From NCBI GenBank assembly GCA_041662005.1, contig JBAZTJ010000060.1, forward strand, positions 1-14,568: 14,568 bases of DNA, read 5' to 3'. The notes below the pieces were generated by a model. It did not search any database and was not told the DNA's origin. It saw only the letters and a list, made by a program, of their open reading frames with translations. Of the stretch, positions 7,489-14,568 are shown in pieces. A program made the translations under genes and the position numbers. Position 1 is the stretch's first letter. Every line of letters begins with the position of its first letter. The DNA is from DATHXC01 sp041662005. GTDB taxonomy: Bacteria; Pseudomonadota; Gammaproteobacteria; Burkholderiales; Methylophilaceae.

Positions 7489-7572
7489 CAATCTACAGAG
7501 TTCCTGCTTGTCTTTGAGAATGCCAGTTCATTGAGGTAGCTGGTATCGGCATGCGCGGGTTAGAAGAGTGTA

Positions 7573-7824
7573 TTACTTTACGGCAGATATCTTGAGAAAC
7601 TTCTGGTAGAGCTCGTCCTTGTTTTCTACCACATCCGGATTCATGGGAATACAGTCGATAGGACATACCTGCTGGCACTGCGGCTTATCAAAATGCCCCA
7701 CGCACTCGGTGCACAGACCGGGGTCGATCACATAGATCTCCTCGCCCTGCGAGATTGCATCGTTTGGGCATTCAGGCTCACATACATCGCAATTGATGCA
7801 TTCGTCGGTAATCATTAAAGCCAT
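7573..7824 (-). CDS. yfhL: YfhL-type 2[4Fe-4S] ferredoxin
   Basis: A small cytosolic electron carrier of 83 residues. It has the two cluster-binding sets expected for the Allochromatium/YfhL type: C9-x2-C12-x2-C15-x3-C19-P, then C38-x2-C41, an eight-residue insertion (VGHFDKPQ), C50-x3-C54-P. The N-terminus MALMITDECINCDVCEPECPN is nearly identical to that of E. coli YfhL. An additional Cys58 follows the second set. The ATG has AGGA seven bases upstream. It lies 44 bases downstream of coaD on the same strand, a pairing common in betaproteobacteria, so it is probably co-transcribed. The redox partner is not evident from this window. Confidence 0.94.
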   Translation of the reverse strand: MALMITDECINCDVCEPECPNDAISQGEEIYVIDPGLCTECVGHFDKPQCQQVCPIDCIPMNPDVVENKDELYQKFLKISAVK

Positions 7825-7868
7825 GCTATTTTCCTACGCTCACTACTTGTCTGGTTGCGAAACTGCAT

Positions 7869-8372
7869 TTACTTACGTTGAGCCAGCGCATGCATTTTAG
7901 TTTGGATGTGCTGTTGCACTACCGGTGAAACGAACTGAGTTACATCTCCGTCCAGCAGTGCCACTTCGCGCACCAGGCTTGCCGAGATGAACATGTACTG
8001 CTCAGAAGGCGTGAGGAACAAAGATTCTACTTGCGGGAACAGCTTGCGATTCATACCCGCCAACTGGAACTCATATTCAAAATCCGACGCTGCACGCAAG
8101 CCACGCACCACAACGCGGGCGCCCTGCTCCTGCACAAACTGCATAAGCAATCCGGAAAAACCAACCACAGTGACATTGGGACAATCCTTCACCACACTGG
8201 CTGCCAGCATCACGCGCTCGTCCAGGTCAAAGAAGGGTTTCTTACTCGGATTTTGGGCAACGCCGACCACCACTTCAGAAAACAGGCCGGCTGCACGCCG
8301 CACGATATCTTCATGCCCCAGTGTCATGGGATCAAATGTACCGGGGTAAACGACTTTTAGGTTTTTTTGCAT
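7869..8372 (-). CDS. coaD: Phosphopantetheine adenylyltransferase
   Basis: Transfers AMP from ATP to 4'-phosphopantetheine to give dephospho-CoA, the penultimate step of coenzyme A synthesis; a cytosolic enzyme, hexameric in the family. The 167-residue protein has the nucleotidyltransferase motif GTFDPMTLGH (11-20, catalytic His20), the substrate-binding RGLRAASDFEYEFQ segment (about 94-107) and the ISASLVRE motif (about 129-136, family ISSSxVRE), all at the usual spacing. Length is normal. It begins 99 bases after the rsmD stop, in a gap with AAAATT repeats, so it may have its own promoter as well as readthrough from rsmD. Confidence 0.97.
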   Translation of the reverse strand: MQKNLKVVYPGTFDPMTLGHEDIVRRAAGLFSEVVVGVAQNPSKKPFFDLDERVMLAASVVKDCPNVTVVGFSGLLMQFVQEQGARVVVRGLRAASDFEYEFQLAGMNRKLFPQVESLFLTPSEQYMFISASLVREVALLDGDVTQFVSPVVQQHIQTKMHALAQRK

Positions 8373-8385
8373 TCAGGTCACCCGC

Positions 8386-8435
8386 AAAATTGCGCTTTTG
8401 AAAATTTAAATCTGGAAAATTGCATCTTGAAAATT
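8386..8435. repeat. Four AAAATT units at about 15-base spacing between rsmD and coaD
   Basis: AAAATT begins at 8386, 8401, 8416 and 8430, giving periods of 15, 15 and 14 bases, with partly similar spacer text (TGCGCTTTTG, TGCATCTTG). A related AATTTT follows near 8449. It looks like a small degenerate tandem repeat in the 99-base gap upstream of coaD. Function unknown. Confidence 0.55.
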
Positions 8436-8471
8436 GACTCACTACGCCAATTTTAACAGGCTAATGACTTT

Positions 8472-9032
8472 TCAATCACTAGAGACTTTTTCACCTGCTT
8501 TAAGCAAGTGGTAAAAAACACTTCCAGCCTTGCCCTGCTTGATTACCAGCCACAGCTCATTATCTGCTAGGGCATACTCAGATTCGACATAGAGCAGGCC
8601 ATCAGCAGTGAGATGCCGGGACATCAGCGGTAAAATTTTCGACAACCAGTCTTGATGGTAAGGCGGGTCAAGAAAGATCACATCGAATAGCTGCTGGTTT
8701 TTGCCCAGAAACTGCATGGCATCCATATTCAGCACTTGTGCGGCTTCTGCCTTTAGTAATTGTTTGTTTTGCAACAAGGCCAGATAAGCCGGCTTTGCCT
8801 TTTCCACCATCACCGCCAGCCGGGCACCCCGTGACAAAGCCTCGAACCCCATCACGCCTGTGCCTGAAAACAGATCCAGGCAAGCCAGGCCATGCAGCTC
8901 TTGCCCCAGCCAGTTAAACAGGGTTTGTCGCACGCGGTCCGGGGTGGGCCTTAGGCCCGGCGCTTCCGGGAATGACAGCAGGCGGCTGCGCCACTCACCA
9001 CCGCCTATACGTACACGATTAGTTGCCGCCAC
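8472..9032 (-). CDS. rsmD: 16S rRNA (guanine(966)-N2)-methyltransferase
   Basis: Methylates G966 of 16S rRNA with S-adenosylmethionine during 30S assembly. The 186-residue protein shows the family N-terminus RIGGGEWRSRLLSFP, the GLRPTPDRVRQTLFNWL segment, the SAM-binding CLDLFSGTGVMGFEALSRGA motif (about 50-70) and the catalytic DPPY (about 122-125). The start must be the GTG at 9030-9032: an in-frame TGA lies just upstream and there is no ATG before the conserved region. This makes rsmD overlap the end of the upstream M16 gene by 14 bases, indicating co-transcription and probably translational coupling. The only ribosome-binding-like sequence is a GGTGG run inside the upstream gene. Confidence 0.95.
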   Translation of the reverse strand: MAATNRVRIGGGEWRSRLLSFPEAPGLRPTPDRVRQTLFNWLGQELHGLACLDLFSGTGVMGFEALSRGARLAVMVEKAKPAYLALLQNKQLLKAEAAQVLNMDAMQFLGKNQQLFDVIFLDPPYHQDWLSKILPLMSRHLTADGLLYVESEYALADNELWLVIKQGKAGSVFYHLLKAGEKVSSD

Positions 9033-10332
9033 CGACCACCACCGTCACCATCTTGTCGGTCTTGATGCGGCGGTTAAACGCATCCTTGATTTGTGCTGCG
9101 GTCACCTTGTTAACCTGGTTATTGAAATCATCCAGATAGGTCAGTGGTAGCTTGTAAAAACCAATCACCGCAAGGTAATCAAGTATCTTGCCGTTACTAT
9201 CCAACCGCAGCGGGAAGCCGCCGGTGATATTCATCTTGGCTGCCTGCAGCTCTTTCTCAGTCACACCATCACTGATAAATTTAACCAGTGTTTCCCGTAC
9301 CAGCTTGAGCGCAGCATCTGCCTGGTCGCGCTTGGTTTGCAGGCCAACCTGGAACGGGCCTAGCTGTGCCATCGGCATGAAGTAACTGTATACGCTATAG
9401 ACTAGGCCGCGCTTCTCGCGCACCTCTTCCGTCAGGCGCGAAACAAAACCACCGCCGCCCAGGATATAGTTGCCGACATAGAGTGGGAAATAGTCAGCAT
9501 CACCGCGCTTGACGCCAGGGTAACCCAACAGGATGTGCGACTGGCTTGCCGGGTGTGCTATGCGCTCTTCCTTGGCCTGATCAGGATAAGTGACTGCAGG
9601 CAAGGGCGCCACAGCCGCCACTTGCGGCATACCCTTGGAGATACGCTCTGCCAGTTGCTCGGCATCTGCCCGGCTCATATCGCCAATTAGCGCAATGACT
9701 GCACCCTGGGCACCGTAATAAGTGCTGTAAAATTTCTTCAGGTCTGCTTGCTGGATAGCGACAACGGTCTCCGGTTCTTCATCGATAGAATAAGGATGAG
9801 TGCCATACAATGCCTTCATGAACGCCTTCGATGAAATACTTTCCGGCTGTGTCGCGGCTTCCCTCAGGCCAGCAATAATGCGCGCCTTCTCCCGCTCCAG
9901 TACAGCCTGCGGAAAGTCGGGCTTGTGCAGGATTTTGGTAAACACATCCAGCGCCTGATCGCGTTCGCGCGCACTGCTGAGTGTGCGCAACTTGAAGCTG
10001 GCACGATCTGCATCCAGCTCACCACCCAGTACCGCGCCAACATCGGCCATACGCTTGGAGATGTCTTCATCCGTCAGGCCCGCCGCACCCAGCGTCATCA
10101 TATATTTGGTCACGCCAGCAACACCGGCCTTGGAGGCTTCATCGCGGGCATTACCGGCAGCGAAATTAACACTGATATCCATGATGGGTAAATCATGATT
10201 CTCAACAAAATATACTTCACTACCTTCGGCAGTCTGCCATTGCTGTATCTTCAGGCCCGCTTGTGCCTGAAAACTGAACAGGACGACTATAGCGGCTAGC
10301 AGCAGGCTCTTTATCATCTTATTAATGTACAT
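9019..10332 (-). CDS. M16-family peptidase homologue lacking the zinc motif (periplasmic partner subunit)
   Basis: A 437-residue exported protein: signal peptide MYINKMIKSLLLAAIVVLFSFQAQA, then M16 N-terminal and C-terminal domains. Where M16 enzymes have HxxEH, this protein reads GVTKY (Gly73, Lys76, Tyr77 replace His, Glu, His), so it cannot bind the catalytic zinc. It keeps the REKRGLVYSVYSY motif (about 305-317) of the C-terminal domain. The gene before it has the complementary pattern, so the two probably form one heterodimeric protease, like the two-subunit M16 enzyme described from Sphingomonas sp. A1. I chose the ATG at 10332 because AGGGG lies seven bases upstream and it gives a proper signal peptide; an upstream in-frame ATG at 10356 adds eight residues without support. 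It overlaps the upstream gene by 11 bases and rsmD by 14. Confidence 0.92.
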   Translation of the reverse strand: MYINKMIKSLLLAAIVVLFSFQAQAGLKIQQWQTAEGSEVYFVENHDLPIMDISVNFAAGNARDEASKAGVAGVTKYMMTLGAAGLTDEDISKRMADVGAVLGGELDADRASFKLRTLSSARERDQALDVFTKILHKPDFPQAVLEREKARIIAGLREAATQPESISSKAFMKALYGTHPYSIDEEPETVVAIQQADLKKFYSTYYGAQGAVIALIGDMSRADAEQLAERISKGMPQVAAVAPLPAVTYPDQAKEERIAHPASQSHILLGYPGVKRGDADYFPLYVGNYILGGGGFVSRLTEEVREKRGLVYSVYSYFMPMAQLGPFQVGLQTKRDQADAALKLVRETLVKFISDGVTEKELQAAKMNITGGFPLRLDSNGKILDYLAVIGFYKLPLTYLDDFNNQVNKVTAAQIKDAFNRRIKTDKMVTVVVGGGN

Positions 10333-11692
10333 GTGGTTTCCCCTGTGGCTTGGCATTTGGGTCTATGGGCTGGGGTTCCAGGGTGGCAATGGTCAAATTG
10401 TCCTTAACCAGGTATTTTTTGGCAACGGCCTGTACCTGTTCTGCTGTCACGGCCTGCAATCTGGCTGGATAGTCTTTCAGTATCTTCCAGGAAAATCCGG
10501 AAATCTCCAGTTGGCCTATCTGCATGCCCTGATAGAACATGGAATCGCGCTGGTACACATCGGCCGCTATCACCTGCGCTTTGACACGATCCAGTTCCTC
10601 GGTAGTCACCCCTGCATCCTTGATCAACTCAACTTGCTGCAGTAACGCCGCCTGCATATCGGCAGCTGTTTTGCCCTCGCTTGGCGTGCCTTCAATCTCG
10701 AACAGGCCCTGGCGACCGCGCTGTACCATGTCGTAGCCGGCACCAACATCCACCGCCACTTGCGACTGACGCACTAGGTTCTGGTTGAGGCGAGCTGATG
10801 GATTGCCATCAAGCACCCCAGCCAGGATTTCCAGCGCATAGGGCTCCCAGTCTTTTTCCGGATCATTGAGTACCGGCACATGGTAGCCCATGAGTACATA
10901 AGGTAACTTGGCTGGCGCCTTGACGATGAGGCTACGCTCACCTATCTGCTGCGGCTCGACCTGCGGCTTGCGTGCAGGTAGTGCGTGCGGTTTAAGTGGC
11001 CCGAAGTATTGTTTGGCAAGCTTCAACACATCCTTGGCCTTTACGTCCCCAACCACTACCAATATGGCGTTATTCGGCGCATACCAGGTTTGGTACCACT
11101 CGCGCGCATCGTCTACCGTCATGTTTTCCAGGTCATTCATCCAGCCCACAACAGGCCTGCCATAAGGGTGAACCTTATAGATAGTGGATTGAAACTGTTC
11201 ATTTACCTTGGATTGCGGCTTGTCTTCGGTACGCCAGCGACGCTCCTCCATCACCACCTTGATTTCCTTGGAGAACTCTTCTGCAGTCAATTGCAGGTTC
11301 GCCATACGATCGGCTTCCAGCCTGAATGAAAGTGGTAATTGAGATTTTTCCAGCTGTTGAAAATAAACGGTTTGGTCGGTAGAAGTAAATGCATTCTCCT
11401 TACCGCCCGCAGCTGCGACCAGCCGCGAGAATTGGCCAGCTTTAAGCTGTTTGGTGCCCTTGAACATCATATGCTCCAGCACATGAGCAACACCGGTTTT
11501 ACCATTGACTTCATCCAGACTGCCGGCCCGATACCAAACCTGAGATACCACGACAGGTGACCTATGGTCTTCCTGCACAATAATGCGCAATCCATTATCC
11601 AGCTTGAACTCTTCGATATCGGGATCTGCAATTGCCGCGAGAGGGTTTAGCGCCAAAAGAATCAATAGGCCTGGCAGTGCTTTTCGTATCAT
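10322..11692 (-). CDS. M16-family zinc peptidase, catalytic subunit (periplasmic)
   Basis: A zinc metalloprotease of the pitrilysin/insulinase family, 456 residues from the chosen start. It has a signal peptide (MIRKALPGLLILLALNPLAAIA), the inverted zinc motif HVLEH (about 70-74) and the third Glu ligand about 76 residues later in VVMEERRW. Its C-terminal half lacks the REKRGLxYS motif, which the next gene has. Substrates of these periplasmic pairs are not well defined. Start: an ATG at 11725 is in frame, but AAGGAG (11705-11710) lies inside that extension and the ATG overlaps a TATAAT -10 box, so translation more likely begins at ATG 11692 or the adjoining GTG at 11695, which has the better ribosome-site spacing. 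First gene of the run M16-M16-rsmD-coaD-ferredoxin, divergent from ftsY. Confidence 0.94.
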   Translation of the reverse strand: MIRKALPGLLILLALNPLAAIADPDIEEFKLDNGLRIIVQEDHRSPVVVSQVWYRAGSLDEVNGKTGVAHVLEHMMFKGTKQLKAGQFSRLVAAAGGKENAFTSTDQTVYFQQLEKSQLPLSFRLEADRMANLQLTAEEFSKEIKVVMEERRWRTEDKPQSKVNEQFQSTIYKVHPYGRPVVGWMNDLENMTVDDAREWYQTWYAPNNAILVVVGDVKAKDVLKLAKQYFGPLKPHALPARKPQVEPQQIGERSLIVKAPAKLPYVLMGYHVPVLNDPEKDWEPYALEILAGVLDGNPSARLNQNLVRQSQVAVDVGAGYDMVQRGRQGLFEIEGTPSEGKTAADMQAALLQQVELIKDAGVTTEELDRVKAQVIAADVYQRDSMFYQGMQIGQLEISGFSWKILKDYPARLQAVTAEQVQAVAKKYLVKDNLTIATLEPQPIDPNAKPQGKPHVH

Positions 11693-11723
11693 CACTTGGT
11701 GACTCTCCTTGTTATTACCGCAC

Positions 11724-11729
11724 ATTATA
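11724..11729 (-). promoter_or_regulatory. Candidate -10 box of the M16 operon promoter
   Basis: A perfect TATAAT on the - strand, 14 bases upstream of the AAGGAG ribosome binding site. Transcription would begin near 11717, which leaves a very short leader and rules out the longer in-frame ATG at 11725 as the start. The -35 hexamer is poor and its place is occupied by an inverted repeat. Confidence 0.5.
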
Positions 11730-11734
11730 GCTGC

Positions 11735-11753
11735 ATGAAGTTAAGCCCTTCAT
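11735..11753. promoter_or_regulatory. Inverted repeat next to the M16 operon -10 box, candidate operator
   Basis: ATGAAG (11735-11740) and CTTCAT (11748-11753) are perfect inverted copies around the 7-base spacer TTAAGCC. The element covers the -15 to -35 zone of the promoter inferred from the TATAAT at 11724-11729, a usual place for a repressor or activator site. The gap to ftsY (11693-11848) also has CTACG-6-CGTAG (11782-11797), which is weaker. Confidence 0.4.
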
Positions 11754-11848
11754 ATAAAGCATGGGTCTGACAAAGGTAAAACTACGTTAGTTCGTAGCGT
11801 GCAAGGGTAATTGCGACTAAAATAACAGAACTTTACAAGTGAACTGCT

Positions 11849-12874
11849 ATGTTCGATTTCTTCAAAAAAGACAAAACTCCCAAAACGACAGACAACACCA
11901 ACGCCGCACCCGATAACATCGTGCAGCCGCCTGCGACACCTGTCGTCGCTATACCTGCAGAACCAGCTGCAAGCTGGACAGAGCGCTTAAAACAAGGGCT
12001 GGCCAAAACACGCAGCAACCTGGGTAATCAACTGGCAGGGCTGTTTGGCGGCGGCAAGATTGATGAGGATGTTTACGAAGAGCTGGAGACCATCCTTCTG
12101 ACTTCGGATGTTGGCGTATCCGCCACCGATGCATTGCTACAGCAAATTAGAGGTCGGGTAAAGCGGCAGAGCCTTAGCGACACCAGCCAGCTCAAGGAAG
12201 CCCTCAAGCTATCGTTGCTGGAGTTGCTGGCGCCTTTGGAGGCAACACTGGAAACCTCAACCCACCACCCTTTCGTCATCATGCTCACCGGTGTGAACGG
12301 CGCAGGTAAAACCACGACCATAGGCAAACTTGCAAACCTGTTTCAGGCCCAGGGTAAATCAGTACTGATTGCCGCCGGTGATACTTTTCGCGCAGCAGCA
12401 CGCGAACAACTACAGGCCTGGGGTGAGCGCAACAATGTGCATGTGGTTGCCAGCGAAGGCGGTGATGCAGCCGCCGTGATCTTTGATGCCATCAACTCTG
12501 CCCGCGCTAAAGGCATCGATATTGTGCTGGCTGATACTGCTGGCCGCTTGCCTACGCAGCTCAATCTGATGGAAGAAATCCGCAAGGTGCAGCGCGTCAT
12601 CGACAAGGCATTACCTGGCGCCCCGCATGAGGTGTTATTGGTGCTGGATGCGAATACCGGGCAGAATGCGGTGGCACAGGTCAAGGCATTTGATGATGCG
12701 CTGGGTGTCACCGGCCTGGTATTAAGCAAGCTTGATGGCACAGCTAAAGGTGGCGTCATTGCCGCGATTGCAGAATCCCGGCCTATCCCCATTCGCTATA
12801 TCGGTGTAGGTGAATCGATAGGCGATTTACGGCCTTTTCTGGCGAGCGAGTTTGTTGAGGCGTTATTTGAATAA
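11849..12874 (+). CDS. ftsY: Signal recognition particle receptor FtsY
   Basis: SRP-type GTPase that docks ribosome-SRP complexes at the inner membrane for co-translational insertion. 341 residues: a short acidic/Pro-Ala linker-like A region (1-42) with the amphipathic FFKKDK start, an N domain (about 43-135), then the G domain. Seen: G1 GVNGAGKTTT (148-157), DTFRAAA (178-184), G3 DTAGR (229-233), G4 SKLDGTAKGG (293-302, usually TKLD) and the closing GVGE. The A region is much shorter than in E. coli (497 aa), as in many other bacteria. A weak AAGTGA lies before the ATG. The last six codons (VEALFE) and stop are repeated perfectly just after the gene. It is 69 bases upstream of ftsE, the classical ftsYEX order. 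Confidence 0.98.
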   Translation: MFDFFKKDKTPKTTDNTNAAPDNIVQPPATPVVAIPAEPAASWTERLKQGLAKTRSNLGNQLAGLFGGGKIDEDVYEELETILLTSDVGVSATDALLQQIRGRVKRQSLSDTSQLKEALKLSLLELLAPLEATLETSTHHPFVIMLTGVNGAGKTTTIGKLANLFQAQGKSVLIAAGDTFRAAAREQLQAWGERNNVHVVASEGGDAAAVIFDAINSARAKGIDIVLADTAGRLPTQLNLMEEIRKVQRVIDKALPGAPHEVLLVLDANTGQNAVAQVKAFDDALGVTGLVLSKLDGTAKGGVIAAIAESRPIPIRYIGVGESIGDLRPFLASEFVEALFE

Positions 12875-12895
12875 GTTGAGGCGTTATTTGAATAA
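12854..12895 (+). repeat. Perfect 21-bp tandem duplication covering the ftsY 3' end and stop codon
   Basis: Positions 12854-12874 (codons V E A L F E and TAA) are repeated base for base at 12875-12895, followed directly by another TAA (12896-12898). The unit is seven codons, so the copy stays in frame and ends in its own stop. The absence of any mismatch suggests a recent slippage or unequal-crossover event. ftsY itself is unaffected because the first stop is intact. Confidence 0.97.
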
Positions 12896-12943
12896 TAAGT
12901 GCTGGCTGATGGCAACACTAACTGAAGGAATGGGCAACGCAAT

Positions 12944-13612
12944 ATGATCAAGTTCGATCAGGTATGCAAGCGCTACCCGGGCAGCGATGAGGTGCTCAAG
13001 AACATTTCATTTGAAATTGAGCAAGGCAGCCTGGTATCGGTAACTGGCCAATCCGGTGCAGGTAAAAGCACCCTGCTCAAACTGATTGCAGCCATCGAAC
13101 GTCCGACCTCCGGCACCGTATTGATTGGCAACCAGAATGTAAGCAAGCTGCGGCCTGCGGCAGTCCCTTATTTAAGACGTAAATTTGGCCTGATATTTCA
13201 GGACCATAAATTGTTGTATGACCGTAACTGTTTTGAGAACGTAGCATTGCCGCTCTATATCAATGGTGTTACCGGCAGCGAAGCTGGGAAACGCATACGG
13301 GCAGCGCTGGATAAAGTCGGCCTGCTGAATAAGGAAAAGGCCATGCCCATCACCCTATCAGGGGGTGAGCAACAGCGGCTGGCGATTGCCCGCGCAGTTG
13401 TAAGCAGGCCTTCCATCCTCATAGCCGATGAGCCAACAGGTAATTTGGATGAGACTTATGCAGCAGAAATCATGTCTTTTCTTTACGCATTTCAGCAAGT
13501 GGGTGTGACTGTCATCATTGCTACGCATGAGCCACCCATCAACGCCCCTGTGCAGCATCAGATACTGCACTTGCAACATGGCGCGCTAAACAATGGGGCA
13601 CGACCAGCATGA
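12944..13612 (+). CDS. ftsE: Cell division ATP-binding protein FtsE
   Basis: ATPase subunit of the FtsEX complex at the division site, which drives activation of septal peptidoglycan hydrolases. The 222-residue protein has all ABC motifs: Walker A GQSGAGKST (35-43), Q-loop Gln86 in IFQDHKLL, signature LSGGEQQR (138-145), Walker B ILIADEPTGNLDE (158-170) and the H-loop ATHE (His195). Walker A is usually GxSGAGKST with a second Gly in FtsE; the Gln here is tolerated in ABC proteins. AAGGAA lies about 13 bases before the ATG, farther than ideal. Its stop overlaps the ftsX start by four bases (ATGA), showing coupled translation in 1:1 proportion. Confidence 0.98.
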   Translation: MIKFDQVCKRYPGSDEVLKNISFEIEQGSLVSVTGQSGAGKSTLLKLIAAIERPTSGTVLIGNQNVSKLRPAAVPYLRRKFGLIFQDHKLLYDRNCFENVALPLYINGVTGSEAGKRIRAALDKVGLLNKEKAMPITLSGGEQQRLAIARAVVSRPSILIADEPTGNLDETYAAEIMSFLYAFQQVGVTVIIATHEPPINAPVQHQILHLQHGALNNGARPA

Positions 13613-14517
13613 AACAATGGCTAAACCAGCATAAGCAGGCTTTACATCAGGTGCTAAGCCGCATGCGCCGCAATCTTGTGGCTACCCTGATGATGTGCTG
13701 CGTCATAGGAGTCACCCTGTGCCTTCCCGGCATACTGTATGTCATTGTAGACAACCTGACTCGCCTGGCAGGCACGGTACAAAATGAACCGCAGCTTAGC
13801 CTGTTTCTCAAGCTGGATGTGTCGGCAGACAGCATTGCCGCACTCGACAAACAATTGAAAAAGCATCCCGACATCAAAAGCTACCGATTTGAGGGTAAAG
13901 ATAAAGCCTGGCAACAACTACAGATTAATGCCGGCACTGCCGGCGTGGCCAACAGCCTGGAAAAAAACCCGCTGCCAGACGCTTATTTTGTCTACCCCAA
14001 GGCTATAGACCCCGTCACCATAGACCGGCTGCAACAAGAAATGCAGCAATGGCCAGGCGTGGAACTGGCACAAGCGGATGCCAACTGGATCAAACGACTC
14101 GACGCCGTATTAAAACTGGGGCAAAAAGCTATTCTGGTGCTAGTTGCCCTGCTGGGGTTCGCGCTGATTGCCATTATCGGCAATACCATACGCCTGCAGA
14201 TATTGACGCAACGTGAAGAAATTGAAGTAAGTAAACTGATAGGTGCCACTGATCGCTTCATCCGCCGTCCGTTTTTATATGCGGGGGCACTCTATGGCTT
14301 AGGGGGTGGGCTGGCGGCCTGGCTAATCCTGGCTGGTGTAATACAGTTATTCAATTTCTCGGTAGCTGATATCTCCGAACTATATTCCAGCAACTTCAGT
14401 CTGAAACTACCACAGGCTAGCGCAAACATTGCGATGGTTGTAAGCGCTGTAGCGCTAGGTTTGGCAGGTTCATATATTGCCGTTGGTCGGTCGCTGGCAC
14501 GATTCAAGCTCAGTTAA
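13609..14517 (+). CDS. ftsX: Cell division protein FtsX, membrane subunit
   Basis: Inner-membrane partner of FtsE. The 302-residue protein has the FtsX layout: cytoplasmic N-terminus, TM1 (about 22-47), a periplasmic extracellular-type domain (about 50-165) that in the family contacts amidase activators such as EnvC, then TM2 (171-191), TM3 (222-248) and TM4 (270-294). The cytoplasmic loop between TM2 and TM3, with TQREEIEVSKLIGAT, is the conserved FtsX stretch that couples to FtsE. Length and start fit the family, and the ATGA overlap with ftsE supports the start. No terminator is visible in the 51 bases left in the window. Confidence 0.97.
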   Translation: MKQWLNQHKQALHQVLSRMRRNLVATLMMCCVIGVTLCLPGILYVIVDNLTRLAGTVQNEPQLSLFLKLDVSADSIAALDKQLKKHPDIKSYRFEGKDKAWQQLQINAGTAGVANSLEKNPLPDAYFVYPKAIDPVTIDRLQQEMQQWPGVELAQADANWIKRLDAVLKLGQKAILVLVALLGFALIAIIGNTIRLQILTQREEIEVSKLIGATDRFIRRPFLYAGALYGLGGGLAAWLILAGVIQLFNFSVADISELYSSNFSLKLPQASANIAMVVSAVALGLAGSYIAVGRSLARFKLS

Positions 14518-14568
14518 GTCTTACCAACTCCGGAATTATTCCTCTATTTCTTGTCTACCTCCTAATGG
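14518..14568. other. Non-coding tail after ftsX
   Basis: 51 bases with no start codon plus ribosome site on the + strand and no terminator. The only structure is a short palindrome GGAAT-T-ATTCC (14532-14542). The window ends before the next gene can be recognised. Confidence 0.4.

Noticed and set aside
7493..7678. A 61-codon open frame on the - strand overlapping the end of the ferredoxin gene
   Set aside because: It starts inside the ferredoxin gene in another frame and its peptide has no recognisable feature; the ferredoxin frame is unambiguous.
10333..10356. N-terminal extension of the second M16 protein to an upstream ATG
   Set aside because: The AGGGG ribosome site and a clean signal peptide favour the ATG at 10332; the extension puts charged residues with no role in front of it.
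11811..11839. TTGCGA-17-TACAAG as an ftsY promoter
   Set aside because: The -10 matches at only four of six bases and transcription would begin about at the start codon, leaving no ribosome site.
1..14568. Search for CRISPR arrays, tRNA genes, insertion sequence ends or phage genes
   Set aside because: No regularly spaced repeat of CRISPR size, no cloverleaf-like segment in the gaps, and no transposase or integrase motifs were seen.

Overview
The window is a stretch of ordinary-looking chromosome from a Gram-negative bacterium, most likely a betaproteobacterium. The block ftsX-ftsE-ftsY, divergent from two M16 peptidases, rsmD, coaD and a YfhL-type ferredoxin, is a layout I associate with Betaproteobacteria. 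A strong 6-phosphogluconate dehydrogenase gene standing alone would fit a methylotroph of the Methylophilaceae, but I did not confirm this placement by any search. There are no rRNA or tRNA genes, no CRISPR array and no intact mobile element.

Left part (1-2160, + strand): the 3' end of a FabF-like beta-ketoacyl-ACP synthase is translationally coupled (TGATG) to a GNAT/FemAB-like acyltransferase. They look like the tail of a lipid or fatty-acyl derived biosynthetic cluster that lies mostly upstream of the window. The roughly 350 bases after them hold no intact gene but carry a decayed remnant of a GGDEF-EAL cyclic-di-GMP protein, internally deleted and frameshifted.

Middle part (2157-7430): aroG (DAHP synthase, entry to the aromatic amino acid pathway) and a YbaL/Kef-type cation:proton antiporter lie on the - strand. 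gnd is on the + strand, divergent from ybaL across a 297-base AT-rich, palindrome-rich intergenic region. gnd ends at a clear bidirectional rho-independent terminator that it shares with the convergent gloA (glyoxalase I).

Right part: a - strand run reads M16 peptidase (active, HxxEH), M16 homologue (zinc motif lost), rsmD, coaD, ferredoxin. The first three genes overlap one another. Divergent from it, on the + strand, are ftsY (signal recognition particle receptor) and the coupled pair ftsE-ftsX (the divisome ABC system that controls peptidoglycan hydrolases).

The main observations beyond routine annotation are: the GGDEF-EAL fossil; a perfect 21-bp tandem duplication covering the last six codons and stop of ftsY; the complementary split of active-site features between the two M16 proteins; an inverted repeat beside a perfect -10 box ahead of the M16 operon; periodic AAAATT repeats between rsmD and coaD; and an extra loop in Gnd. 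I did not find convincing evidence of a new multi-gene system. The least understood part is the truncated KAS-GNAT pair at the left edge.
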